Assembly: GCF_015056685.1 (NCBI RefSeq) | Contig: NZ_SVFW01000009.1 | Location: 1-29,130 of the forward strand | Direction of reading: 5' to 3' | DNA length: 29,130 bases | From: Butyrivibrio sp. | Lineage (GTDB): Bacteria; Bacillota; Clostridia; Lachnospirales; Lachnospiraceae | In this document: one piece after another, positions 16,615 through 24,154 of the stretch | Numbering within the stretch: the first letter of the stretch is position 1 | Layout: every line of letters begins with the position of its first letter | Program-made: the position numbers and the translations under genes | The notes under the pieces: generated by a model | Told to the model about the DNA's origin: nothing | Seen by the model: only the letters and a program-made list of their open reading frames with translations | The model's database searches: none

Positions 16615-16645
16615 AAGGAGCAGCGCATGGCTGCTTCTTTTTTTT
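16615..16645 (+). terminator. Orphan plus-strand terminator
   Basis: AAGGAGCAGC (16615-16624) pairs with GCTGCTTCTT (16630-16639) around a 5-nt loop, followed by a run of T to 16645. No intact plus-strand gene precedes it, so it probably belonged to a gene lost from this spot. Confidence 0.7.
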
Positions 16646-16746
16646 GGCAAAAAGCCGTTTCCGCTTATTGGGGTTTGTTATAAATTCTACTAAGTGCCTG
16701 TCATCCTTCTCATCTATACAACGGTTTTTTGAAAGAATGTGCCGAT

Positions 16747-16893
16747 ATGACACCGGAGAAACTTAATACATGGTCCTCAATAGAAGACAGAGAAATTATC
16801 TACTACTATCATCATCTAAAAGGCCAATCAAAGCGCCTTTTGAACTATGTTCTCAGAGTAATGTGTTTAAAAGATTCATCTGATTATGAATAA
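16747..16893 (+). CDS. Short orphan ORF, possible gene remnant
   Basis: This is a 48-residue frame starting MTPEKLNTWSSIEDREIIYY and ending in a plausible C-terminus, directly followed by a good terminator. The open frame extends upstream without a start codon (HLYNGFLKECAD before the Met), so it may be the 3' end of a larger lost gene rather than a complete one. The ribosome binding site is weak (GAAAG). No family was recognised. It lies between the broken TPR-type gene and the sugar operon. Confidence 0.35.
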   Translation: MTPEKLNTWSSIEDREIIYYYHHLKGQSKRLLNYVLRVMCLKDSSDYE

Positions 16894-16894
16894 A

Positions 16895-16934
16895 GGGGCT
16901 GTGAAAAAATGAGAAATCATTTTTTCCAGCTCCC
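16895..16934. terminator. Bidirectional terminator at the end of the sugar operon
   Basis: GGGGCTG and CAGCTCCC form the base of the stem, AAAAAATGA and TCATTTTTT its upper part, and GAAA the loop. T-rich sequence follows on both strands (TTTTATT on plus, CTTTATTC on minus). It ends the minus-strand operon after the beta-phosphoglucomutase gene and also the short plus-strand ORF. Confidence 0.85.
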
Positions 16935-16980
16935 TTTTATTGCTATTTTTTATGCGGGACTATTCCTTTTATTTTTGAAA

Positions 16981-17622
16981 CTAAATATCCAGTATTTCGG
17001 AAAAAAAACTAATTTTAAACTCTGCTTCGTAGCACTCCGCGGCAGGGCCTATTCCGACACTGTGAAACCCCGCTGCATTTGCCGCGTTTATACCCGAGAT
17101 TGCATCTTCTATCACAAGGCACTCCTCGTTTTTAAGCCCAAGAATTCCCGCAGCCTTGATGAACACCTCAGGGTCGGGCTTAGACCTGGAGATCATGTTG
17201 CCGTCGCTGATACCGTCAAAGGCATCAGTAAGGGCTGTCCTCTCCAGGATGAACCGGGTATTCTTTGAGGAAGAGCCAATGGCAAGGCCATATCCTCTTT
17301 CCTTAAGCTCCCTTAAGGTGCTTCTTACCTCCTCAGTGACATCCCCGGGGCCCATATTCTTCAGAAGTTCTCTGTAGATATTGTTCTTTTTTTCCATGAG
17401 AGCAGCCTTTTCCTCAGGGCTGTATACAGCTGCTGCCCTCTCAAGTATGATCTCAAGGCTTTCTGCCCTTGAGACTCCACGGAGTCTTTCATTTATCTTT
17501 CTGTCAAAATATATCCCCTCATCGTCCGCGATGGATTTCCACGCCTGATAGTGATACTCATCGGTGCTGCAGATGACTCCGTCCAGGTCAAAGATTATCC
17601 CTTTTATATTCATCTTGCCCAT
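16981..17622 (-). CDS. pgmB: Beta-phosphoglucomutase (HAD family)
   Basis: This 213-residue HAD-family phosphotransferase interconverts beta-D-glucose-1-phosphate and glucose-6-phosphate in the cytoplasm. The motifs fit beta-phosphoglucomutase closely: IIFDLDGVICSTDEYHYQAWK with nucleophile Asp12 and acid/base Asp14, cap residues RLRGVSR, IGSSSKN for motif II, SKPDPEVF for motif III and IEDAISGI for motif IV. Length is normal. ATG 17622 follows GGGAG by 5 nt and lies 15 nt after the GH3 stop; a second ATG three codons later is possible. It is the last gene of the sugar operon. Its presence means that a glycoside phosphorylase should supply beta-glucose-1-phosphate, yet no GH65 or GH94 enzyme is in the operon. 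Confidence 0.93.
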   Translation of the reverse strand: MGKMNIKGIIFDLDGVICSTDEYHYQAWKSIADDEGIYFDRKINERLRGVSRAESLEIILERAAAVYSPEEKAALMEKKNNIYRELLKNMGPGDVTEEVRSTLRELKERGYGLAIGSSSKNTRFILERTALTDAFDGISDGNMISRSKPDPEVFIKAAGILGLKNEECLVIEDAISGINAANAAGFHSVGIGPAAECYEAEFKISFFSEILDI

Positions 17623-17637
17623 CCTTTCTCCCTCTCT

Positions 17638-19398
17638 TTATATGTAATCCTTTCCGCAGAAGGGATCTATGGGGCTTACTCCCTCAAACTTCGATCTTCC
17701 CATGAGTTTTTCAATCACAGCATTGCAGAAGTCTTCATTACCGCTGTAAGCATTGATATAAGTTCCGATCATGGGTGCATCAAAAAGATGATAGGGGTAT
17801 GCAGTGGAGACCATTATCATCGGTATCTCTTTTGCATGCCAGGGAGCATCATCACCGAGGCCAAAGAGCACATTCCAGTTAAGACGCAGGGTGGTGTTAT
17901 TGGATGCATTCTCCATGTTGCAGACATAGATATACAGATCGTAATCCTTCTTCATCTCGGAAACGCTTCTGTACATTTCATTCAAAAGAGCCTTCTTCTT
18001 GTCCGGGAGGTTTTCAACATCCATAAAATCCATGGGCGTTATCCGCGTTCTCCTGTCCCTTACGGTAACTTCGAACCCTTCCTTCTCAAGCTTTTCCTTC
18101 CACATCAGCGCAAAATCGCTGCAGGGATCCATCTCTCTGTCTATAACATTAAGGTATATCCTCTTATACTTACCCGGATTTACAGGCAAAAGAGCCTTCT
18201 CATCCCTGACAAGGGTGATGGCCTTATCGGCAACCTCTTTTGCAAAGGCTCTATGCTCACTGCAGCCAACAATGTCTATGGCATCCTCCGGGGGAACAAG
18301 TCTTCCTTCCCTCTGCTTTACATGAAGCCCCAGTGAGGCCTTTGTGGCAAGGATGCGAAGAACCGCCTCATCAAGGCGCTCATTTGTAAGAAGACCGCTT
18401 TTCAGTCCATCTTTCAAAAAGCCGATATCCTCGGAAAGATCCTTGTTAAAGAGGATCATATCGCAGCCGCTCATAATTGCCGTAGGGATGGCCCTGCTCC
18501 TTGGCATTGCCGAGGTAAAGCCCACCATCGGGGTCGCATCAGTGATGATAAGACCGTTAAAGCCAAGTTTTCCTCTAAGCAGTCCCTGCAGGAGCTCCTT
18601 AGAAAGAGAGGCGGGGCGGAGCATCTCCTCTTTTGTGGCATTCCTGTTAATCTCCTTTACATAGGCAGGCTGAGCGATATGTCCAACCATCACGGTCTTT
18701 GCTCCCTTGCCTATAAGCGATCCGTAGATATAGCCAAAGCTTTCGTCCCACTCCCTGACGCCAAGTGAGTTAACACTTGTAACGATGTGCTGGTCCCTCT
18801 CATCTATGCCGTCTCCGGGAAAGTGCTTGATTGATACCGCTACGCCGCATTCATCGGCTCCATCCATGTATCTTGAGGCAAAGGCTTCGATTTTCTTCGG
18901 GTCATCTCCGAAGGTCCTTACATTGGTTATGGGATTGTGAAATTCCCTGTTGATATCCACGATAGGGGCAAAGGACCAGTTAAGCCCAAGCGCTGCGCCT
19001 TCTTTGCAGGCAACATATCCCATCCGGTATCCGTTTTCCGGATCGTTTGTTGCAGCTACCGCCATTGGTTTTCCAAAACTCGTCCCCTCAAAGGAGAGTC
19101 CGTCTCCTCCGGCCTCTGTATTGGCAGCGATAAGAAGAGGAATCCTGGCCATGTCCTGTATCTTCCTGTGGGTGGCTCTCAGTTCTTTTGCCGGGCCGCT
19201 TCTGTACATCATTCCTCCCACAGCTGCGCCTTCAACTATGCCCCGAAGAACATTATCGTCATTGGAAAATCCCATGGGGCAGAATACCTGCCCACACTTC
19301 TCATCTTCCGTCATTGAGGCAAAGGTATCCTCTACCCACTTTATCGCCTCATCATCAAGGCAGAACGGTTTTGCTTTATAATCAATCTTTATGCTCAT
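17638..19398 (-). CDS. NagZ-like GH3 enzyme (glycosidase or phosphorylase)
   Basis: This 586-residue cytoplasmic protein has no signal peptide. The N-terminal barrel carries KHFPGDGIDERDQH (191-204), which aligns in register with the NagZ motif KHFPGHG-x4-DSH. The Asp202-His204 general acid/base dyad is therefore kept, with changes at the H-to-D and S-to-Q positions. The nucleophile is Asp287 in LIITDATPM. An alpha/beta C-terminal domain completes it. In NagZ/Nag3-type GH3 enzymes the His acid/base has been linked to phosphorolysis. Together with beta-phosphoglucomutase encoded next, this makes a beta-glucoside phosphorylase an attractive reading. Beta-N-acetylglucosaminidase is the alternative. 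Its ATG abuts the TAA of the GH78-like gene (TAAATG). Confidence 0.88.
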   Translation of the reverse strand: MSIKIDYKAKPFCLDDEAIKWVEDTFASMTEDEKCGQVFCPMGFSNDDNVLRGIVEGAAVGGMMYRSGPAKELRATHRKIQDMARIPLLIAANTEAGGDGLSFEGTSFGKPMAVAATNDPENGYRMGYVACKEGAALGLNWSFAPIVDINREFHNPITNVRTFGDDPKKIEAFASRYMDGADECGVAVSIKHFPGDGIDERDQHIVTSVNSLGVREWDESFGYIYGSLIGKGAKTVMVGHIAQPAYVKEINRNATKEEMLRPASLSKELLQGLLRGKLGFNGLIITDATPMVGFTSAMPRSRAIPTAIMSGCDMILFNKDLSEDIGFLKDGLKSGLLTNERLDEAVLRILATKASLGLHVKQREGRLVPPEDAIDIVGCSEHRAFAKEVADKAITLVRDEKALLPVNPGKYKRIYLNVIDREMDPCSDFALMWKEKLEKEGFEVTVRDRRTRITPMDFMDVENLPDKKKALLNEMYRSVSEMKKDYDLYIYVCNMENASNNTTLRLNWNVLFGLGDDAPWHAKEIPMIMVSTAYPYHLFDAPMIGTYINAYSGNEDFCNAVIEKLMGRSKFEGVSPIDPFCGKDYI

Positions 19399-20940
19399 TT
19401 ACGGTTCATCCTTCGTATCATTAAAATAGGTTCTCAGAAAATATGCCGGTCCGCAGCTCCATGCATGGCAATAGCTGTTCACAATGGTCCCACCGTAGGG
19501 CGACTCGTTGGGATTTTCCGGATTGTACAGTTCCCAGAAGGTATCGGCGGAATTTGCCACCATTCCTCCCCAGTACTTTGACATTTTCCTGTGAGCCACA
19601 TCTTTTTTTCCAATTTTAATAAGCGCATCTATGTAGTTATGGTACATGTAGGGAGTCACCATGGTCACTGCTTCAGGGCAGGCCTCCATTCTGTCAAAGA
19701 GCCGCTCTGCAGCCTTTCCCTCCATTGCTCCTCCAAGCACCATCCATATCTGCGAGGCAAAAGAGATCTGGCTTTTTGCTCCGCTTACATAGAGCTTCTT
19801 CTCAACATCATAAAGGAATCTGTTGGAAGCTTCCTTGAGCTTGAGATAAAGCTGCGCATATTCCTCCTCCGCAAGAACGTCTCCGACGCACTGGGCAAGC
19901 TCGATGGCTGCCTCAAGGGCATACATGAAGATTCCCTGAGCGGAGGCCTGTTTGTTGAGGGCAAGATTCCAGTCCACAAAACACCAGCCAAGAACATCCG
20001 AGTCCCTTACCACATGCCGCTCATCGAGGCTGTTACTTGCCAGCTGGATCTGTCTTTTGCAGACGTCGAAAAGGTCCAGCACGGCTTTTTTATCCCCGGT
20101 CCTTTTGTAGTAATCCCGAAGTATCACAATAAAGAACAGGGAATAGTCAAACATATTCGTGTCATCAACTTCAGGCTTCGGATCAAGGAAGATACAGGCT
20201 CCCACCCGTCCGTCTTCCTGGGTCAGAGCCCCGAACAGATAAAGATTTGACTTTACCATGTCATTCATGTTATAGGTGACATAGTTCACCAGAGCCTGAA
20301 TTCGCAGGTCTCCGATCCAAAGCCTTCTGTCCCTTTTGGGTCCATCCTCAAAGACCGTCTGCATACAGTCATGGAGTGTTTTTACAGCCACCCTGTCAAT
20401 CTCCCTGTCCAGCTCATTACTGCTGTAGTAGGGCAAAAGAGCTTCATCCGGGGCAGAGGATACTGCTGTGAGGGATGCATCATTTACCCTTAAGGAGAAT
20501 TTGGAGCTGATATCAACCACCTCTATCCTCACGTATCTGAAGGAGTATCTCCTGTCCAGTTCCACAACAGACGGCACTATGTCCACATGGATAAGCTCCT
20601 CCTCAATCCAGGCCGGTGAGACCCAGCCCTTATATTCTGAGGCATCCTCAAAAAGCTCAATCTCTCTTTCCGCAAAACGGATTCTCAGAAGAACCGGTGA
20701 ATCGGGGTGTGCCCCCTCATAGCCAAGGTCCAGGGACAGGTACCCCACATAGTGGTCCTCAAAATCCAGGATGATGGAGTCGTCTTTTTTCAGTGCGATA
20801 GACTCATATGCCGGACGGGGATCTCTTTTTATGACATCCCCATCCTTCTTTAAGTCAATACACTTGCATTCGTTTATCTTATTTTTCTTTATTTCAGGGA
20901 AAAGAGCTGTCGCTTCCCGTAATAATTTTTCGTTATACAT
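19399..20940 (-). CDS. GH78-like protein (putative alpha-L-rhamnosidase)
   Basis: This 513-residue protein starts at ATG 20940; an in-frame TTG at 20946 is less likely. An N-terminal beta-sandwich region (about 1-170) precedes an (alpha/alpha)6-barrel-like part. EDGPKRDRRLWIGDLR (198-213) matches the GH78 motif D-x-P-x-R-E-x5-GD. However, the position normally held by the general-acid Glu is Asp204. The late motif TFWELYNP supplies the expected Glu, and SYCHAWSCGPAYFL the end of the barrel. Alpha-L-rhamnosidases are usually 700-1000 residues, so this is a short form. No signal peptide is present. It overlaps the permease gene by 8 nt and abuts the GH3 gene. It probably removes a terminal sugar (rhamnose if truly GH78) from an imported glycoside. 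Confidence 0.75.
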   Translation of the reverse strand: MYNEKLLREATALFPEIKKNKINECKCIDLKKDGDVIKRDPRPAYESIALKKDDSIILDFEDHYVGYLSLDLGYEGAHPDSPVLLRIRFAEREIELFEDASEYKGWVSPAWIEEELIHVDIVPSVVELDRRYSFRYVRIEVVDISSKFSLRVNDASLTAVSSAPDEALLPYYSSNELDREIDRVAVKTLHDCMQTVFEDGPKRDRRLWIGDLRIQALVNYVTYNMNDMVKSNLYLFGALTQEDGRVGACIFLDPKPEVDDTNMFDYSLFFIVILRDYYKRTGDKKAVLDLFDVCKRQIQLASNSLDERHVVRDSDVLGWCFVDWNLALNKQASAQGIFMYALEAAIELAQCVGDVLAEEEYAQLYLKLKEASNRFLYDVEKKLYVSGAKSQISFASQIWMVLGGAMEGKAAERLFDRMEACPEAVTMVTPYMYHNYIDALIKIGKKDVAHRKMSKYWGGMVANSADTFWELYNPENPNESPYGGTIVNSYCHAWSCGPAYFLRTYFNDTKDEP

Positions 20941-21916
20941 GTGCAAATATTCTCTTGATCAAATGATTATTGTTTAAATAGATTAAGAAGATCACCAGCA
21001 GTACTGCGTTTATGATCGACTGAGTTGTGGCATTTATCTGGTTTGAGAAAACCGCAAAGGTGGAATTCAGAAGGGACATACACAGGGCAGAGAGCAGAAA
21101 GCCCACCTTCTCGTTTCCGAACCTTCCGATATAGCCTGCAATGAACATCGGAAGGAAGGCCGTGAACATAATGGCTATACTTCCGAAATTCAGCTGTCCT
21201 CCGTTTATAGTGGTATTTCTTGCAGCATTCAGCATACCCACAAGTCCCATAAGGCCGCCGCAGATCGTGTAACAGATAAGGGCGTTTTTAACCTCATTGA
21301 TACCGGTGGCTACAGCTACCTTCTGCCCTGACTTAAGGGCGTTGTAATCATAGCCGAAGGAGGTCCGCTCAAAGACAATGATCATAAAGATAAGAACCGC
21401 CGCAATGATAACAGCTGCGTAAAGCCAGGTTCCAACAAAGCCTGACATGGATCTGTTCTGAACCTCACTCATAAGGTATTTGCCGCCTGTTATGGTATAC
21501 ATTATTCCCTCGTATACCAGGGTCACACCAAGAGAGACGATAATGGGCGGAAGCCTCAAAGCGCAGTACACAGCTCCCGATATAAGTCCCAGCAGTGCTC
21601 CCGCAAGAACCGTTATTATCAGCATAAGAAGTGCAGAACCAGAGCCCCCTTTAAGAAAACCGTATGTGATCTTCGCACCTATCACAGATGAAAGTCCTGC
21701 CATTGCCCCCAGGGAAAAATCAAATCTTCCGCTGTTTAAGTTTATGGAGAGCGCCATGGTGGTGATCATAACGATGGCTGTATACACCACAAAGTTATCA
21801 AAGCTCTTTGCTCCCGATATGATGGTCTGCCCGTTTGCAAGGCAGATTCCTTCCAATACCACTGCCACAGCCGCAGGGATTGCCAATGTCTTTAAAATCT
21901 TCTTAAGGGTGCTCAT
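20933..21916 (-). CDS. Sugar ABC transporter permease (RbsC-like)
   Basis: This 327-residue membrane protein of the ribose/galactose ABC permease family (BPD_transp_2) has 8-10 hydrophobic segments. It contains the family hallmark GRFDFSLGAMAGLSSVIGA in the second segment region, and LPPIIVSLGV. GGAGG lies 6 nt before ATG 21916, and 16 nt separate it from the lipoprotein gene. Together with the second permease (23165-24142) it should form the heterodimeric channel of the importer. The end of the gene overlaps the GH78-like start, which couples import to catabolism. Confidence 0.92.
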   Translation of the reverse strand: MSTLKKILKTLAIPAAVAVVLEGICLANGQTIISGAKSFDNFVVYTAIVMITTMALSINLNSGRFDFSLGAMAGLSSVIGAKITYGFLKGGSGSALLMLIITVLAGALLGLISGAVYCALRLPPIIVSLGVTLVYEGIMYTITGGKYLMSEVQNRSMSGFVGTWLYAAVIIAAVLIFMIIVFERTSFGYDYNALKSGQKVAVATGINEVKNALICYTICGGLMGLVGMLNAARNTTINGGQLNFGSIAIMFTAFLPMFIAGYIGRFGNEKVGFLLSALCMSLLNSTFAVFSNQINATTQSIINAVLLVIFLIYLNNNHLIKRIFAHV

Positions 21917-21932
21917 GAACTGCCTCCATTCA

Positions 21933-23135
21933 TCACTTACTCTCGATAAGTGCCTTTACATCATCATAGGTAACATCCTGACCGATAATGCCATCAAGAC
22001 TTGCCTTGTCAAAAATAGGTGTATCACCGTTGTCGTTTACATAGTACTGGTCAAAGGATTCTGCATCTGTTGCCACAAGATAGCTCTGAGTAAAGGAGAC
22101 CGCATTTCCTTCGGGATTTCTTATAACATTTCCATTAATCGCATCCATTACCAGAGCAAATACAGGTCCGATGGAAGAAGAGTACTTGCCTGCAAGATAC
22201 TCAAGAGAGCCGTTCTTCATTGATTCGCTGTTCATGGCTGTAAAGGAGTCGATATCGGAGAAAGGGATGTTCTCCTGGCTAAGTGTCTGAGCAAAGAAAG
22301 TTGTTGCCATTCCCACTGAGATAAATGCCTCAGGAGCTTTCTGGATTGCTGCATTGAGCTCATCGGTGGTTGTGTCGCCATATCCCTGGAGGTAAGCTAC
22401 CACTTCAACATCTCCCGAAACCTTTGTAAGATCAACACCCTGATCCTGGAATATCTGTCCGATCATACCGTTCATATCATCTGTTCCGCCGTAGGTATCA
22501 CCAAGTCCGGCGATCACACCTGCTGCACGGTATACGTGCATGGGGTTGGGGATAAACGCTCCGTAGATGGCAACGCTCTTTACTCCCTTATCCTTAAAGT
22601 ACTTTCCCATCTCCTTGCCGGCTTCAAACTCTGTCTCGTTTGAAGGTCCAACCTGGCCGACAAAATGCTCATAAGTCTTGTAGGTCTCATACTGACTCTC
22701 ATCAAGCACGCCGGATGCAACCGCATAGTAGATGCCATACTCTTCACAGGTCTCGATCTGCTGAGCTCTGTCACTGCTGGAGAGCGAGATAACGGCGTCA
22801 TATCCCTTTGATGCAAACTTCTCGATGGCTGCCTTCTCATCCTCAGCACTGGCAAGAGCATCTGTATAATCAAAGGTTACGTTATAGTTGTTCTGAATAT
22901 ATTTCTCGTAGTAGTTTCTGAATCCAAGTGCCTCCTCGCCGCTGACGTCGGCCACAAGAACACCGATCTTACGAGTTTCACCCTGATCCGCGGAAGCTTC
23001 ACTTACAACCGCATTATCAGTGCTGTTATCTGTTGTGTCTGAAACCGCAGCAGGTGCACTGTTACCGCATCCTGTCATTACGGTCATGGCTGCTGCCATG
23101 GCAAGTCCGAGTACCTTTGTTACTTTCCTGTTCAT
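21933..23135 (-). CDS. Sugar ABC transporter substrate-binding lipoprotein
   Basis: This 400-residue protein has a lipoprotein signal (MNRKVTKVLGLAMAAAMTVM, then TGC with Cys23 as the lipidated residue) and a Ser/Thr/Asp-rich linker. It is followed by a two-lobe periplasmic-binding fold starting at KIGVLVADVSGEEALGFRNY. It resembles the family that binds sugars for RbsABC-type importers, though it is distant enough that the ligand cannot be given. GGAGG lies 7 nt before ATG 23135. The gene sits between the two permease genes of the same system. Confidence 0.88.
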   Translation of the reverse strand: MNRKVTKVLGLAMAAAMTVMTGCGNSAPAAVSDTTDNSTDNAVVSEASADQGETRKIGVLVADVSGEEALGFRNYYEKYIQNNYNVTFDYTDALASAEDEKAAIEKFASKGYDAVISLSSSDRAQQIETCEEYGIYYAVASGVLDESQYETYKTYEHFVGQVGPSNETEFEAGKEMGKYFKDKGVKSVAIYGAFIPNPMHVYRAAGVIAGLGDTYGGTDDMNGMIGQIFQDQGVDLTKVSGDVEVVAYLQGYGDTTTDELNAAIQKAPEAFISVGMATTFFAQTLSQENIPFSDIDSFTAMNSESMKNGSLEYLAGKYSSSIGPVFALVMDAINGNVIRNPEGNAVSFTQSYLVATDAESFDQYYVNDNGDTPIFDKASLDGIIGQDVTYDDVKALIESK

Positions 23136-23164
23136 AATATTTCCTCCGTTTTTTCTAAAGTTCT

Positions 23165-24142
23165 TTATCTTGGCAACAGTGCGGTTTTGTAATTCATTCC
23201 CGTGATATATACCACTATCAGGAAGAAAACTGCGCTGATCACCTGTGTTATTCCGTATGCTGCACTGGAATCAATCACTATCTCCAGAATGTCGTTCAGC
23301 AACATATATGAGAAGCCTCCAACCAGTGCGGCGTATATCCTGGATCTTGCGCCTCCCGATATTGGCATTCCTCCGAATACTATAGCTATAAAGATATTCA
23401 TTCCTATACTTGAAGCCGTTGTCGTAGTGACCGAAGGGGTATACACAAGAGTAAGGAATGCTCCGAGTCCTATACCGATACCCGCCATAACAAAAGCCAG
23501 TATCGTGTATTTGTCGGCTTTGATGCCTGTAAGATATGCACAGAGGGGATTTCCTCCCACGAACTTCATCCTTCTTCCCGCCTTCGTGAACTCAAATACA
23601 AAGACTGAGACTGCAAAGAACAGCAAAAGAGTTGCTATCTTGAAGGGCATATTGTCAAAGGGCTTTACTACGCTGCTGGGAATGCTTATCCCACCCAGCG
23701 CTCCTCCGTTTACCGTAATTATCTGCGCAGATACAGCTGACAGTACGGACATCATCGCGACCGTGGTTACAAAGGCCGGTATGTGGAAGATTGAGGCCAG
23801 CACCGAATTGAGCAGCGAACACACAATTCCCGTAAGCAGTATCACCGCCATCAGCAGCACTATATTCTCTGTTCTGTTGTAGACCATTACTCCGAGAGTT
23901 GCCGAAAACAGTGTGGAAGCGCCAAGGCTTATATCAAAGGTTCCAAGGGTATAGATGAAGGTTGCTCCCGTTGCTACGATTGCCAAAACCAGCGCCTCAT
24001 TGAACACAATCTTCAGATACATATCAAGTCTGTAACCCTTTGCATTAACCACTGTGCAGAAAACAAGAAAGAGCACCGCCAGCGCCGCCATGGGCAAAAG
24101 AGCTATGATATTCTGCCTGTTTATGATTTTCTTTATATTCAT
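23165..24142 (-). CDS. Sugar ABC transporter permease (RbsC-like), second subunit
   Basis: This 325-residue permease belongs to the same family as the product of 20933-21916. GTFDISLGASTLFSATLGVM is the equivalent of the hallmark motif, followed by FHIPAFVTTVAMMSVLS and INIFIAIVFGG-type segments near the end. AGGAGG, which overlaps the stop codon of the ATPase gene, lies 8 nt before ATG 24142. The two permeases are clearly different from each other, so they probably form a heterodimer rather than being recent duplicates. Confidence 0.92.
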   Translation of the reverse strand: MNIKKIINRQNIIALLPMAALAVLFLVFCTVVNAKGYRLDMYLKIVFNEALVLAIVATGATFIYTLGTFDISLGASTLFSATLGVMVYNRTENIVLLMAVILLTGIVCSLLNSVLASIFHIPAFVTTVAMMSVLSAVSAQIITVNGGALGGISIPSSVVKPFDNMPFKIATLLLFFAVSVFVFEFTKAGRRMKFVGGNPLCAYLTGIKADKYTILAFVMAGIGIGLGAFLTLVYTPSVTTTTASSIGMNIFIAIVFGGMPISGGARSRIYAALVGGFSYMLLNDILEIVIDSSAAYGITQVISAVFFLIVVYITGMNYKTALLPR

Positions 24143-24154
24143 TTCTTTTGCCTC

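Noticed and set aside
16568..16753. Minus-strand ORF of 61 codons
   Set aside because: It reads through the reverse complement of a plus-strand terminator, has no ribosome binding site and encodes Lys-rich low-complexity sequence.
17551..18336. Plus-strand ORF of 261 codons opposite the mutase and GH3 genes
   Set aside because: Antisense to two genes with intact catalytic motifs; no family resemblance.
21480..22223. Long plus-strand ORF of 247 codons inside the transporter genes
   Set aside because: Antisense to well-supported permease and lipoprotein genes with clear motifs and ribosome binding sites; a by-product of high G+C codon use.
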